A DNA stretch of 40,895 bases from Candidatus Merdivicinus excrementipullorum (lineage in GTDB: Bacteria; Bacillota; Clostridia; Oscillospirales; Ruminococcaceae): contig DVJP01000003.1 of the NCBI GenBank assembly GCA_018716725.1, forward strand, positions 1 through 40,895. Direction: 5' to 3'. The translations under genes and the position numbers were made by a program. Below, piece after piece: positions 32,396 through 40,464 of the stretch (positions are counted from its first letter, which is position 1; the number at the start of each line of letters is the position of its first letter). A model generated the notes under the pieces. That model ran no database searches and had not been told where the DNA came from. It was given only the letters and a program-made list of their open reading frames with translations.

Positions 32396-33286
32396 ATGCA
32401 AATCAAAACGACACCCGCAAGACGTGTTTTTATGGTATGTAACTATGTAATATTAACCATTACGGCCGCTTGCTGCCTGCTGCCATTTATTAACCTGCTG
32501 GCGGTATCCTTCAGCGAAAGTTCCGCTGTTGCAGCCGGCGACGTTACCTTCTGGCCGGTAGGGTTCACGCTGGATTCCTACAAATTCGTCGCTTCGTCGG
32601 ATAAATTTCTCCGCGCATTTGTAATTTCCATTATCCGGGTAATCCTGGGCGTAGCCGTCAATATGCTTATGATGGTCATTACCGCCTATCCCCTTTCCCG
32701 GGACAACAAGCAGCTGGCCGGACGGAACATCTACGCATGGTTTTTCGTCATCACCATGCTGGTAGGCGGCGGCCTGATCCCTACTTACCTGGTCATCGTC
32801 AAAACCGGCCTGATTAACTCCATCTGGGCGCTGATCCTGCCCGGCGCGCTGCCCGTTTACAACATGGTCATCCTGTTGAACTTTTTCCGCGAGCTTCCCA
32901 AGGAATTGGAGGAAGCCGCTCGGATCGACGGCGCCAGCTTCTGGTCGGTCCTTTGGAAGATTATCCTGCCCGTATCCAAGCCTGCCCTGGCTACTGTGGG
33001 CCTATTCTGTATCGTAAGCCACTGGAACTCCTGGTTTGACGGCCTGATCTACATGAACACCCCCCGTATGTACCCCCTGCAAAGCTACCTGCAAACTATG
33101 ATTATGAACCCGGAACAGATGCTCCAGGCAGCCGGCTCCGACTATACCAAGCTGCTGGCTATGGTAAACGCCCGTACATCCCGGGCCGCGCAGCTGTTCT
33201 TAGGCGCGCTGCCCATTCTGTGCGTATACCCGTTCCTGCAAAAATACTTCACCACCGGATTGGTGATGGGCAGCGTCAAAGGCTAA
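32396..33286 (+). CDS. Carbohydrate ABC transporter permease (LplC/YtcP-like)
   Basis: This 296-residue permease is the second membrane subunit. The N-terminal VFMVCNYVILTITAACCLLP helix, the VNMLMMVITAYPLSR segment, the EAA loop ELEEAARIDGASFWSVLWKI and the C-terminal KYFTTGLVMGSVKG are all typical of the LplC group. It follows the first permease gene by 23 bases with GAAGGAGG upstream, so both are made together. Confidence 0.95.
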   Translation: MQIKTTPARRVFMVCNYVILTITAACCLLPFINLLAVSFSESSAVAAGDVTFWPVGFTLDSYKFVASSDKFLRAFVISIIRVILGVAVNMLMMVITAYPLSRDNKQLAGRNIYAWFFVITMLVGGGLIPTYLVIVKTGLINSIWALILPGALPVYNMVILLNFFRELPKELEEAARIDGASFWSVLWKIILPVSKPALATVGLFCIVSHWNSWFDGLIYMNTPRMYPLQSYLQTMIMNPEQMLQAAGSDYTKLLAMVNARTSRAAQLFLGALPILCVYPFLQKYFTTGLVMGSVKG

Positions 33287-33301
33287 TAAAGGAGGCGCCC
33301 T

Positions 33302-35341
33302 ATGAACGGACACTATGAACAATGTTTTCCCGGCGTTTGGCGAATCACCCTGGGAACCCCGGACCAGCTGACCCCCCATTTCTTCTTTGGGGACCGGGAG
33401 TCCAGCCGTCTGTCGGAAAAGTCAGAACAGCCCCTGCCCTGGCCGAAAGAAAAAATCCGCTGGGAAAATCGGAAAAACGGTTTTCTCGTCACCCTTCCCC
33501 TTTCCGCAGGGGAACGGCTTTACGGCTTGGGGCTGCAATTCGGCTCTTACCTGCAAAACGGCCGCCGCAAAACCCTGCGCGCCAATGCGGACGCACCCAA
33601 AGACACGGGGGATTCCCACGCCCCCGTCCCCTTTTATGTATCCACGGCAGGATACGGCGTCCTGGCCGATACGGCAAAAAATGTCACCTTTGACTGCGGC
33701 GCTGTAAAAAAAGCGGACACAGTCTCCCGCCTGCCCTCCGCCGGAAAAGGCGCGGCGGCCACCACAGAGGAGCTTTACCAGGAAGAGCTGCGCAGTCAGG
33801 AGGTCAACATCTTTGTGCCCGGCGCCCAGGGATTGACTCTTTACCTTTTCGCAGATGAAACCATGCGGGGCGTTGTGGAACGCTACAACCTGTTTTCCGG
33901 CGGCGGGGCCATGCCCCCTGCCTGGGGCTTAGGCGCCTTATACCGGTGTTACACCCACGCCTCCCAGGACCAGGCTGAAAGCCTGATCCGGGAACTTGCG
34001 GAGGAAAACATCCCGGTTTCCATGATCGGCCTGGAGCCTGGCTGGCACAGCCACGCCTACTCCTGCTCCTTCCGCTGGTCGCCGGAGCGTTACCCAAACC
34101 CGGACCGTCTGATCCAGCTGGCTGAAGAGAAGGGCATGAACCTGAACCTGTGGGAACAGTGTTATGTCCATCCCACTTCGGATATCTATGAACAGATGCA
34201 GGCCCATGCCGGAGACTTTGAAGTTTGGAACGGCTTAGTTCCGGACTACGGCGACCCGGAAGCCCGGAAAATTTACTCCGAAATGCAGGGCCGGCTCATC
34301 GACCAGGGCGTCCGCGGGTTTAAGCTGGACGAATGCGACGGCTCCGACTACACCGGCGGCTGGTTCTACCCTGAGTTTTCCCAGTTCCCTTCCGGCCTTA
34401 CCGGGGAAGAGATGAAAAATATGTTTGGGGCCTTAGGCCAGCGGGCAGTCAACCAAGCTTTTGCAGACAGAGGCCTCCGCACCTTCTCCGAGGTCCGGGC
34501 CAACTGGAGTTATGCCGCCCCCATGGGGTTTGTGCTATACAGCGACCTTTACGACCACCGGCAGTTTATCCGGGCGGTATCCAACGCCTCCTTCTGCGGG
34601 CTGCTGTGGTCCCCGGAGGTTCGGCAGTGCGGCAGCGCCGCAGAATTGATCCGGCGGATGCAGTCTGCTGCCTTGTCCCCCATGATGGTTATAAATTCCT
34701 GGATGATCCCCTCTCCCCCCTGGAAGCAATATGACATTGAAAAGAATCTGGCGGGCGAATTACTGCCGGACAGCCAGCTGGAAGACCAGTGCCGGGAGCT
34801 TATCCGGCTCCGCAACCGGTTTTTCCCCTATCTGTACGCCGCTTTTGCCAAGTACGCCAGGGAAGGGACGCCGCCTTTCCGCGCCATGGCGCTGGATTAT
34901 CCCGACGACCCGGCTTTTGCGGAAGCGGATGACTGTTACTTCATGGGGGATTCCCTGTTGGTAGCCCCCATTTTAAATGAGGGGACAAAACGGGAAGTTC
35001 CCCTGCCCCCCGGCGTCTGGTACGATTTCTGGACCGAACAGCCAATTCAGGGCGGCCGGACCATTACAGCAGAAACCCATCAGATCCCCCTGTATGTCCG
35101 TCAGGGGACGGCATTGGCCCTGGGCGGCGGCGAGCCTGTCCATGGAGGCGATGTGATCCCGCTGGAAATCCGGCTGTATGGGACCCGTTCCGGAGACGTC
35201 CTGCTGATTGAGGACGACCGGGAAACGTTAAATTACCAGCAGGGAGAACAGCGGTGGACAACCCTTTCCCTGCGGGATGGAAAAGCGCTTCCTCAAACCT
35301 TGGAGGGCTATTCTGTGGACTCTGTCCGGGTAATCCTCTAA
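33302..35341 (+). CDS. Glycoside hydrolase family 31 (alpha-glycosidase)
   Basis: This 679-residue retaining glycosidase should cleave alpha-linked sugars brought in by the adjacent transporter. There is no signal peptide, so it acts in the cytoplasm. An N-terminal beta-sandwich domain (1-200) with RLYGLGLQFG leads to the catalytic barrel from about residue 205. The probable nucleophile is Asp343 in GFKLDECDG. The later segment VLYSDLYDHRQFIRAVSNAS, GLLWSPEVR differs from the WxGD pattern of classical alpha-glucosidases, so the acid/base residue is uncertain. A C-terminal beta domain follows. The subfamily and substrate (glucoside, xyloside or galactoside) cannot be settled. It follows the permease by 15 bases with AAAGGAGG upstream. 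Confidence 0.92.
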   Translation: MNGHYEQCFPGVWRITLGTPDQLTPHFFFGDRESSRLSEKSEQPLPWPKEKIRWENRKNGFLVTLPLSAGERLYGLGLQFGSYLQNGRRKTLRANADAPKDTGDSHAPVPFYVSTAGYGVLADTAKNVTFDCGAVKKADTVSRLPSAGKGAAATTEELYQEELRSQEVNIFVPGAQGLTLYLFADETMRGVVERYNLFSGGGAMPPAWGLGALYRCYTHASQDQAESLIRELAEENIPVSMIGLEPGWHSHAYSCSFRWSPERYPNPDRLIQLAEEKGMNLNLWEQCYVHPTSDIYEQMQAHAGDFEVWNGLVPDYGDPEARKIYSEMQGRLIDQGVRGFKLDECDGSDYTGGWFYPEFSQFPSGLTGEEMKNMFGALGQRAVNQAFADRGLRTFSEVRANWSYAAPMGFVLYSDLYDHRQFIRAVSNASFCGLLWSPEVRQCGSAAELIRRMQSAALSPMMVINSWMIPSPPWKQYDIEKNLAGELLPDSQLEDQCRELIRLRNRFFPYLYAAFAKYAREGTPPFRAMALDYPDDPAFAEADDCYFMGDSLLVAPILNEGTKREVPLPPGVWYDFWTEQPIQGGRTITAETHQIPLYVRQGTALALGGGEPVHGGDVIPLEIRLYGTRSGDVLLIEDDRETLNYQQGEQRWTTLSLRDGKALPQTLEGYSVDSVRVIL

Positions 35342-35394
35342 ATCCAATTTCTTCTATATTATATAGCAATCTCTGAAAACCGGGCAGTAAAAAC

Positions 35395-35423
35395 TTGACA
35401 TGCCAGAAAAAGTGTGTTAGAAT
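35395..35423 (+). promoter_or_regulatory. Consensus promoter upstream of the MATE exporter leader
   Basis: -35 TTGACA (35395-35400) and -10 TAGAAT (35418-35423) are 17 bases apart. Transcription would start near 35430, leaving a leader of about 108 bases. Confidence 0.85.
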
Positions 35424-35429
35424 GAAACT

Positions 35430-35517
35430 GCTTGCTCGGAGGGCAAATCATTCGTTAGAAATGATGGGCTGGATAAGGCACAGACTGAAACGTCTGTCCT
35501 TATCCAGCCTTTTTATT
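35430..35517 (+). ncRNA. Structured leader of MATE exporter gene; candidate guanidine-IV (mepA-motif) riboswitch
   Basis: The leader starts just after the promoter and forms TTGCTC-GGA-GGGCAA (35432-35446), then ATCATT-CGTTAGA-AATGAT (35447-35465), then a strong terminator. This short two-hairpin leader with a terminator ahead of a MepA-type MATE gene matches the setting of the guanidine-IV class, which controls such exporters in Clostridia and turns them on by preventing termination. The class call rests on context and general shape, not on a covariance search. The structure could also be another small riboswitch or an attenuator. Confidence 0.55.
35467..35517 (+). terminator. Terminator in the MATE leader
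   Basis: GGCTGGATAAGG (35467-35478) pairs perfectly with CCTTATCCAGCC (35498-35509). An inner ACAGAC/GTCTGT helix (35480-35485 with 35492-35497) extends it, and TTTTTATTTG follows. It lies upstream of the ATG, so it must be overcome for the MATE gene to be transcribed. Confidence 0.92.
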
Positions 35518-35537
35518 TGAAGGAGGAATTGGAATAA

Positions 35538-36884
35538 ATGGACTTCTTAAACGGCAATATCAAAACTCTTTATTTAAAGTATTTGGCGGCCGCCTTTGGC
35601 AGCGCCTTGATTACTTCTATCTATTCCATTGTAGATATGGCTATGGTGGGGCAGTACCATGGGCCGGAGGGCACGGCGGCTTTGGCGGTTGTGGCCCCCA
35701 TCTGGAACATTATTTACAGCCTGGGGCTGCTGATGGGCATCGGCGGCTCCGTCATCTTCAGCACCATCCGGGGCAAAGGGGACGGGCAGACCCGCCGGTC
35801 CAACGAATATTTCACCGCTTCCATCATCGGTTCGGCCATCCTGGCCTTTATTGTGTGGATCGTGATTGCCTTTTTTGACCGGCAGCTGCTGGAATTTTTT
35901 GGCGCGGAAGGCCACACCCTGACATTGGCCCGGGAATATGTCCTGCCCATTAAATTTGTGGTCCCCTGCTTCCTCTTTACCCAGACCCTGGCGGCTTATC
36001 TGCGCAATGACCAAAACCCCGCCTTAGCTACCGGCGGCGTTTTGGCAGGCGGCGTCTTTAACGTCTTTGGGGACTATTTCTTTGTATTTACCTGCGATAT
36101 GGGAGCCTTTGGCGCAGGGCTTGCCACGGCCATTGGCACGGTGATTTCCATTATCGTTATGATGACCCACTTTTTTCGGAAGAAAAACACCCTGCGGCTG
36201 GTCCGTCCCGAAAAATTATGCCGGAAATTCCGGGAAATTTCCGGCACCGGCTTTTCCCCCTTCTTTATAGACATTGCCATGGGCATCCTGACCATCCTCT
36301 TTAACCGGCAGATTATGGCTTATCTCGGCGCCAGCGCCCTTTCCGTTTATGGGGTTATTGTCAATATCAGCACCTTTGTTCAGTGCTGCACATACAGTGT
36401 GGGCCAGGCGTCCCAGCCCATTTTTTCCACCAATTTCGGCGCGGGCAAAGGGGGCCGCATCCGGCAGACCCTGGGCTACGCCCTTGGGACCACAACCTTT
36501 TTCGGCATTGTCTGGACGGCCCTCTGTCTGGCCATCCCCAACCAGTTTATCCGCCTGTTTATGACCCCCACAGAGGATGTCCTGCGGATTGCCCCGGCCA
36601 TTATCCGAAGTTACGGCCTTTCTTTCCTGCTGCTGCCTTTGAATATTTTTTCCACTTATTACTTTCAGGCTATTATGAAACCAAATGAAGCGTTTATCGT
36701 TTCCATATCCCGGGGCCTTGTTATCAGCGGCATCCTGATTCTCCTGCTGCCCGTCATTGCCGGGGCCGATTCCATCTGGTTTGCAATGCCTCTGACGGAG
36801 CTGCTGGTGGCCGTTTATGTGGTTTGTATGATGGTTCGCTATACAAAACAATTGTCAGACGAAAGGAAGGGTTCTCATGAATAA
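35538..36884 (+). CDS. MATE family exporter (MepA-like)
   Basis: This 448-residue, twelve-helix exporter begins LKYLAAAFGSALITSIYSIV and continues DMAMVGQYHGPEGTAALAVV, the MepA branch of MATE proteins. It also has GGVFNVFGDYFFVFTCDMGA and QASQPIFSTNFGAGKGGRIR. If the leader is a guanidine-IV riboswitch, guanidine or a related compound is the likely substrate, as reported for exporters under this class. AGGAGG lies upstream of the ATG at 35538. It overlaps the next gene by eight bases. It is a different branch from the MATE protein encoded at 19971-21317. Confidence 0.94.
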   Translation: MDFLNGNIKTLYLKYLAAAFGSALITSIYSIVDMAMVGQYHGPEGTAALAVVAPIWNIIYSLGLLMGIGGSVIFSTIRGKGDGQTRRSNEYFTASIIGSAILAFIVWIVIAFFDRQLLEFFGAEGHTLTLAREYVLPIKFVVPCFLFTQTLAAYLRNDQNPALATGGVLAGGVFNVFGDYFFVFTCDMGAFGAGLATAIGTVISIIVMMTHFFRKKNTLRLVRPEKLCRKFREISGTGFSPFFIDIAMGILTILFNRQIMAYLGASALSVYGVIVNISTFVQCCTYSVGQASQPIFSTNFGAGKGGRIRQTLGYALGTTTFFGIVWTALCLAIPNQFIRLFMTPTEDVLRIAPAIIRSYGLSFLLLPLNIFSTYYFQAIMKPNEAFIVSISRGLVISGILILLLPVIAGADSIWFAMPLTELLVAVYVVCMMVRYTKQLSDERKGSHE

Positions 36885-37476
36885 GATCATCACCATTGGC
36901 CGCGAATTTGGAAGCGGCGGCCGGGAATTGGGCCGGCGGCTGTCGGAGCAGCTGGGGTTTGCTTACTACGACCAGGAAATTATCAGCGAGATTTCTAAAA
37001 GGACATCCCTGTCCGAACAGTATATCCAGGCGGTTGTGGAGCATCGCCCCTCTTTTTCCTTCCCGATCCATATCGGGCGGAGTTTTTACCCCTCGGTCAG
37101 CCCGGCCTTTGAACAGACTATGTCGGTTTATCAGGAGCAGGCCAGGATTATCGCGGAAATGGCCGCCAAATCCGACTGTATCATCGTAGGCCGCTGCGCG
37201 GACTATATTTTGAAAGACCGCCGGCCCTTCCGCATTTTCGTCTATGCGGATATGGACAGCAAAATCAAGCGCTGCCGGGAAAAAGGCCCGGAGGAGGAAA
37301 AGCTCTCCGAAAAGGAACTGAAACAGAAAATTACCGATATTGACAAGAAACGCGCCAAATACTATGAGTTCTATACCGGCCATCTGTGGGGCGATAAACT
37401 GAACTTTGACCTTTGCATCAATACCACCCAAACAGTTATCAAGGAAATCGTCCCTGCCATCGCCAAATTGTTTTAG
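36877..37476 (+). CDS. Cytidylate kinase-like family protein
   Basis: This 199-residue protein has a P-loop (TIGREFGSGGRELGRRL, residues 6-22) and the nucleotide-kinase core, including IIVGRCADYILKDRRPFRIF and DIDKKRAKYYEFYTGHLWGD. It belongs to the AAK cytidylate-kinase-like family, which often lies away from the essential cmk and whose true substrate is not known. The length is slightly shorter than Cmk (about 220). It overlaps the MATE exporter by eight bases, so both come from one transcript under the same leader. Why a kinase-like protein is coupled to an exporter is unclear. Confidence 0.88.
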   Translation: MNKIITIGREFGSGGRELGRRLSEQLGFAYYDQEIISEISKRTSLSEQYIQAVVEHRPSFSFPIHIGRSFYPSVSPAFEQTMSVYQEQARIIAEMAAKSDCIIVGRCADYILKDRRPFRIFVYADMDSKIKRCREKGPEEEKLSEKELKQKITDIDKKRAKYYEFYTGHLWGDKLNFDLCINTTQTVIKEIVPAIAKLF

Positions 37477-37490
37477 CATATTTTAAAAGG

Positions 37491-37523
37491 AGCGCCCCGG
37501 CAGAACAAAACTGCCGGGGCGCT
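37491..37523 (+). terminator. Terminator after the MATE/kinase-like operon
   Basis: AGCGCCCCGGCAG (37491-37503) and CTGCCGGGGCGCT (37511-37523) form a perfect 13-base stem with a seven-base loop, followed by TCTATCTTG. Confidence 0.85.
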
Positions 37524-37534
37524 TCTATCTTGTT

Positions 37535-37670
37535 CAGCGCGGGAGAGAAACAAAACGCACCCACAAAACGTGAGTGCGCGTTCTGCTTCAGGCTGTATCC
37601 CTGCCGTAATGTACGATGTCCCAGCGCGGGACAAAAAGAAAACGCACACCCACTAATGTGAGTGCGCGTT
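37535..37670. repeat. Tandem imperfect repeats, each able to form a hairpin
   Basis: Two copies of about 48 bases (37535-37582 and 37622-37670) lie 87 bases apart. Both begin CAGCGCGGGA, share an AACGCAC core and end GTGAGTGCGCGTT, so each can fold as AACGCAC/GTGCGCGTT. The rest of the gap up to 37718 holds another small hairpin (GCGGCGATTCGCCGC, 37676-37690). There is no gene. They could be paired terminators or copies of an intergenic repeat family. Confidence 0.6.
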
Positions 37671-37718
37671 TATCTGCGGCGATTCGCCGCTGGCAAATGA
37701 CTCTAATTGTGATACAAA

Positions 37719-37746
37719 TGAACCCCCTCTGGCATTAGGGGGTTCA
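37719..37746 (-). terminator. Terminator-like hairpin after the P-type ATPase gene
   Basis: TGAACCCCC (37719-37727) pairs with GGGGGTTCA (37738-37746). It lies 18 bases beyond the ATPase stop on the minus strand; the T-run after it is weak (TTTG). Confidence 0.6.
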
Positions 37747-37763
37747 CTTTGCACAACGGAGGT

Positions 37764-39656
37764 TCACTCGAATTTCCGGTCGTACAGCAGTGCGGCAATG
37801 AGGACAACAAAGCAGGAACCGGCGTTATGAACCAGTGCGCCTGTGGTAGGATTCAGCAGTTCCAGAAGAGACAGTACGATGGCTGCGGCATTGATGCACA
37901 TGGATAAAGTAATACTCAGCTTGATGGTGGCTACGGTGGCATTGGACAGCCGCTTAAGGTAGGGAATCTTGGAGATATCATCGCTCATCAGGGCGATATC
38001 AGCGGCTTCCACAGCGATGTCGCTGCCCATGCTGCCCATGGCTACCCCCACATCTGCGGTTTTCAGAGCAGGCGCATCGTTGACCCCATCGCCAATCATG
38101 CAGACCTTCCGACCCTCTTTTCGGAGGGATTCTATGCTGCCCACCTTTTCCTCTGGCAGCAGCTCTGCACGCACTTCCGCGATGCCCACCCGACCGGCAA
38201 AATAGTCGGCGGTTTTTCGATTGTCTCCGGTGAGCAGAACTGTTTTGGCGTGCATGGCATCCAACCTGGACACCATATCTTTAGCCTCCGGGCGCAGGAT
38301 ATCCGAAAGGCCGATGACACCAATACACTTGCCCTCTGCCGCCACCAGGATGGACGCTTTGCCCTCTGTTCGCAGTTGATCCAAAATGGTGCTGGCGGCA
38401 TCATCCAACGGAACCCCATGTTCCCGCAGATACTTTTCGCTGCCGCACAATAGGTGTTTTTCCCCGATTTGTGCTGCGATACCTTTGCCAGCATCCATCT
38501 GAAAATCCTGAGAATCAAGAAGGGAGAGACTCTGCGCTTTAGCGTGGGCCACGATGGCCTTGCCCAGGGGATGCTCACTCTTCCCCTCGGCGGAGGCTGC
38601 GAGGGTCAGCAGGTCCTCTCCGGTAAGCGCATCGCTGGTGGGGCGCACATCGCTGACCTCCAGCCGCCCATAGGTGAGGGTTCCGGTCTTGTCAAAGGCA
38701 ATGGTGTCCACTTTGCCCATCTTCTCCAGCGCCTCGCCGGACTTGATGATGACCCCGTGCTTGGTGGCCTGGCCGATGGCAGCCATGATCGCCGTGGGCG
38801 TGGCCAGCACCAGGGCACATGGGCAGAAAACCACCAGTACCGTCACAGCAGTGACGATGTTCCCGGAAAACACATAGGCGAGGATGGCGATGAGCAGAGC
38901 CACCGGCACCAGCCAGCTGGCGGCCCGGTCGGCGATGCGTTGCATGGGGGCCTGCTTGTTCTCGGCGTCCTGCACCATGCGGATGAGCTTTTGCAGGGAG
39001 CTGTCCTCGCCCACCTTGGTGGCAGTGATGTCAATGGAGCCAAACCGGTTAATGGTGCCGCAAAACACATCTTCGCCTGTGGTTTTGTCCACAGGCAGGC
39101 TCTCGCCGGTCATGATGGACTGATCCACCGAGGTTTCTCCGCTGACAATCGTGCCGTCCACAGGGATTGTCTCGCCGGGGAGGATGCGGAGCAAGTCGCC
39201 CTTTTGGATCTGTTCCGCTGGAATCAGCTCCTCTTGACCGTTCCGGATGCGCCGCCCCTGGGTGGGAGCCAGGGTGAGCAGTTTCTTTAATCCCTTCTTA
39301 GCCCGGTTCGTGGTGGCGTCCTCCAGCAGTGCGCCGAGTGCCATGATAAAGGCCACCTCTCCCGCTGCGAAAAGATCGCCAATCGCGATAGCGGCGAACA
39401 TGGCAATGGAGATCAACAGGGCTGATGAGATCTTGCTGATGCCAGGATTGTGGATGATACGCCAGACTGCCAGATACAGCAGCGGCAGACCACTGATAAC
39501 CACCGTGACCCATGCGGGGTCAATGGGAAAAATGTGCAAGTCGATCGATCCGCCGAATTCTTCTGCCAAATGGGGGATCAAGTCGAATAGCAGGAATACG
39601 CCCGCCACGATGGTCATGGGTAAACCCGCCAGAAAATCATTGATTTTTTTGACCAT
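37764..39656 (-). CDS. Heavy-metal translocating P1B-type ATPase
   Basis: This 630-residue pump should export a transition-metal ion such as Zn2+ or Cd2+ using ATP. The CPC motif that sets metal specificity is at 278-280 (VFCPCALVLATPTAI), the phosphorylated Asp322 is in FDKTGTLTYGR, the nucleotide-binding SEHPLG motif is present, and GDGVNDAPALK follows. The last helices contain LLNPTTGALVHNAGS, typical of the Zn/Cd group. There is no N-terminal CxxC metal-binding domain, so it is a short form. The frame extends upstream, but the ATG at 39656 has GGAGGT. It is divergent from a TetR regulator that probably controls it. The left end of this segment carries the tandem repeats. Confidence 0.94.
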   Translation of the reverse strand: MVKKINDFLAGLPMTIVAGVFLLFDLIPHLAEEFGGSIDLHIFPIDPAWVTVVISGLPLLYLAVWRIIHNPGISKISSALLISIAMFAAIAIGDLFAAGEVAFIMALGALLEDATTNRAKKGLKKLLTLAPTQGRRIRNGQEELIPAEQIQKGDLLRILPGETIPVDGTIVSGETSVDQSIMTGESLPVDKTTGEDVFCGTINRFGSIDITATKVGEDSSLQKLIRMVQDAENKQAPMQRIADRAASWLVPVALLIAILAYVFSGNIVTAVTVLVVFCPCALVLATPTAIMAAIGQATKHGVIIKSGEALEKMGKVDTIAFDKTGTLTYGRLEVSDVRPTSDALTGEDLLTLAASAEGKSEHPLGKAIVAHAKAQSLSLLDSQDFQMDAGKGIAAQIGEKHLLCGSEKYLREHGVPLDDAASTILDQLRTEGKASILVAAEGKCIGVIGLSDILRPEAKDMVSRLDAMHAKTVLLTGDNRKTADYFAGRVGIAEVRAELLPEEKVGSIESLRKEGRKVCMIGDGVNDAPALKTADVGVAMGSMGSDIAVEAADIALMSDDISKIPYLKRLSNATVATIKLSITLSMCINAAAIVLSLLELLNPTTGALVHNAGSCFVVLIAALLYDRKFE

Positions 39657-39681
39657 GGAGAGACCTCCTTCTTGAAAAGCC

Positions 39682-39710
39682 TTGACAATCCTTCGACCTT
39701 TCCGTACAAT
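39682..39710 (+). promoter_or_regulatory. Promoter for the TetR gene
   Basis: -35 TTGACA (39682-39687) and -10 TACAAT (39705-39710) are 17 bases apart. It gives a long leader of about 120 bases before the TetR start. Confidence 0.6.
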
Positions 39711-39726
39711 TAATTCTGTAATGTAC
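39704..39726. promoter_or_regulatory. Possible TetR operator
   Basis: GTAC-A-ATTA at the left and TAAT-GTAC at the right (39704-39726) form an imperfect inverted repeat. It overlaps the -10 of the plus promoter and lies just beyond the start region of the minus promoter, so one bound dimer could repress both. Confidence 0.4.
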
Positions 39727-39741
39727 ACTTTGTTCTCTTTT

Positions 39742-39770
39742 ATTGTATGACTCTGTCGTACTGTTAGCAA
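39742..39770 (-). promoter_or_regulatory. Promoter for the metal ATPase gene
   Basis: On the minus strand, -35 TTGCTA (39765-39770) and -10 TACAAT (39742-39747) are 17 bases apart. Confidence 0.6.
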
Positions 39771-39837
39771 GAGTTACTTTTCAAGATGTGTTCGCTACGG
39801 AACAAAAGCTCAAATTTGTACGGAAGAAGGGGGTTCT

Positions 39838-40401
39838 ATGGACAGAAGGCAGCAAAAGACACGGGCGGCTATCTTCCAAGCATTTACTGCCCTATTGTCG
39901 GAGAAGAATTACAGCCGCATCACCGTCCAGGAAATCATCGACCGGGCTAATGTGGGACGCACCACCTTCTACACACACTTTGAAACAAAGGAGGAATTGC
40001 TGAAAGCGTTGTGTGAGGAGCTGTTTGGGCACATTATAGCCAGTGCCCAGGATGCCACACATACCCACGGCCTTTATTCTGATAGAAATGCCCCAGAGTC
40101 CATCTTCTGTCATCTGCTTCAGCATTTGCAGGAGAACGATGGCAATATCCTGGGGCTTCTCTCCGGGGAGAGCAGTGAGCTATTCCTGCGGTACTTCAAG
40201 GACAGTCTCCGCGAGCTAATCCAAAAACAGTTCATTGTTCAGAACAGGAAGTCAAATTTCGACCTGCCGCAGGACTTCCTTGTGAACCACATCTGCGGTA
40301 GTTTCGTGGAGATGGCCCTGTGGTGGATCAAGGGCGGGTTGAAGCAGCCACCAGCGGAACTGGATTGGTATTTCCGGGCGGTCATCGAGCCGGTGGTGTA
40401 A
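39838..40401 (+). CDS. TetR/AcrR family transcriptional regulator
   Basis: This 187-residue repressor has an N-terminal TetR DNA-binding domain (residues 3-50; ITVQEIIDRANVGRTTFYTH is the helix-turn-helix, with FYTHFETKEELL). A C-terminal domain rich in Cys, Trp and Leu (SFVEMALWWIKGGLKQP) is typical of the TetR_C group of Firmicutes. Divergent from the metal ATPase, it probably represses that gene until a ligand is present. Most metal pumps are controlled by ArsR or MerR, so a TetR partner is less usual. The ATG at 39838 follows AAGAAGGGGG. A terminator follows at 40419-40450. Confidence 0.93.
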   Translation: MDRRQQKTRAAIFQAFTALLSEKNYSRITVQEIIDRANVGRTTFYTHFETKEELLKALCEELFGHIIASAQDATHTHGLYSDRNAPESIFCHLLQHLQENDGNILGLLSGESSELFLRYFKDSLRELIQKQFIVQNRKSNFDLPQDFLVNHICGSFVEMALWWIKGGLKQPPAELDWYFRAVIEPVV

Positions 40402-40418
40402 GGGATTACGATACAGAA

Positions 40419-40450
40419 AAAGCCCACAGGCTGCTATACCTGTGGGCTTT
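40419..40450. terminator. Bidirectional terminator between TetR and recombinase genes
   Basis: AAAGCCCACAGG (40419-40430) and CCTGTGGGCTTT (40439-40450) form a perfect 12-base stem with an eight-base loop. It lies between the convergent TetR and recombinase genes. Confidence 0.88.
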
Positions 40451-40464
40451 GCGCTATTCTGCGG

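Noticed and set aside
37535-37670. CRISPR array
   Set aside because: Only two imperfect copies, each self-complementary over most of its length, and no cas genes.
38454-39290. Plus-strand frame of 278 codons opposite the metal ATPase
   Set aside because: Shadow of the ATPase, Gly/His/Gln-rich, no family.
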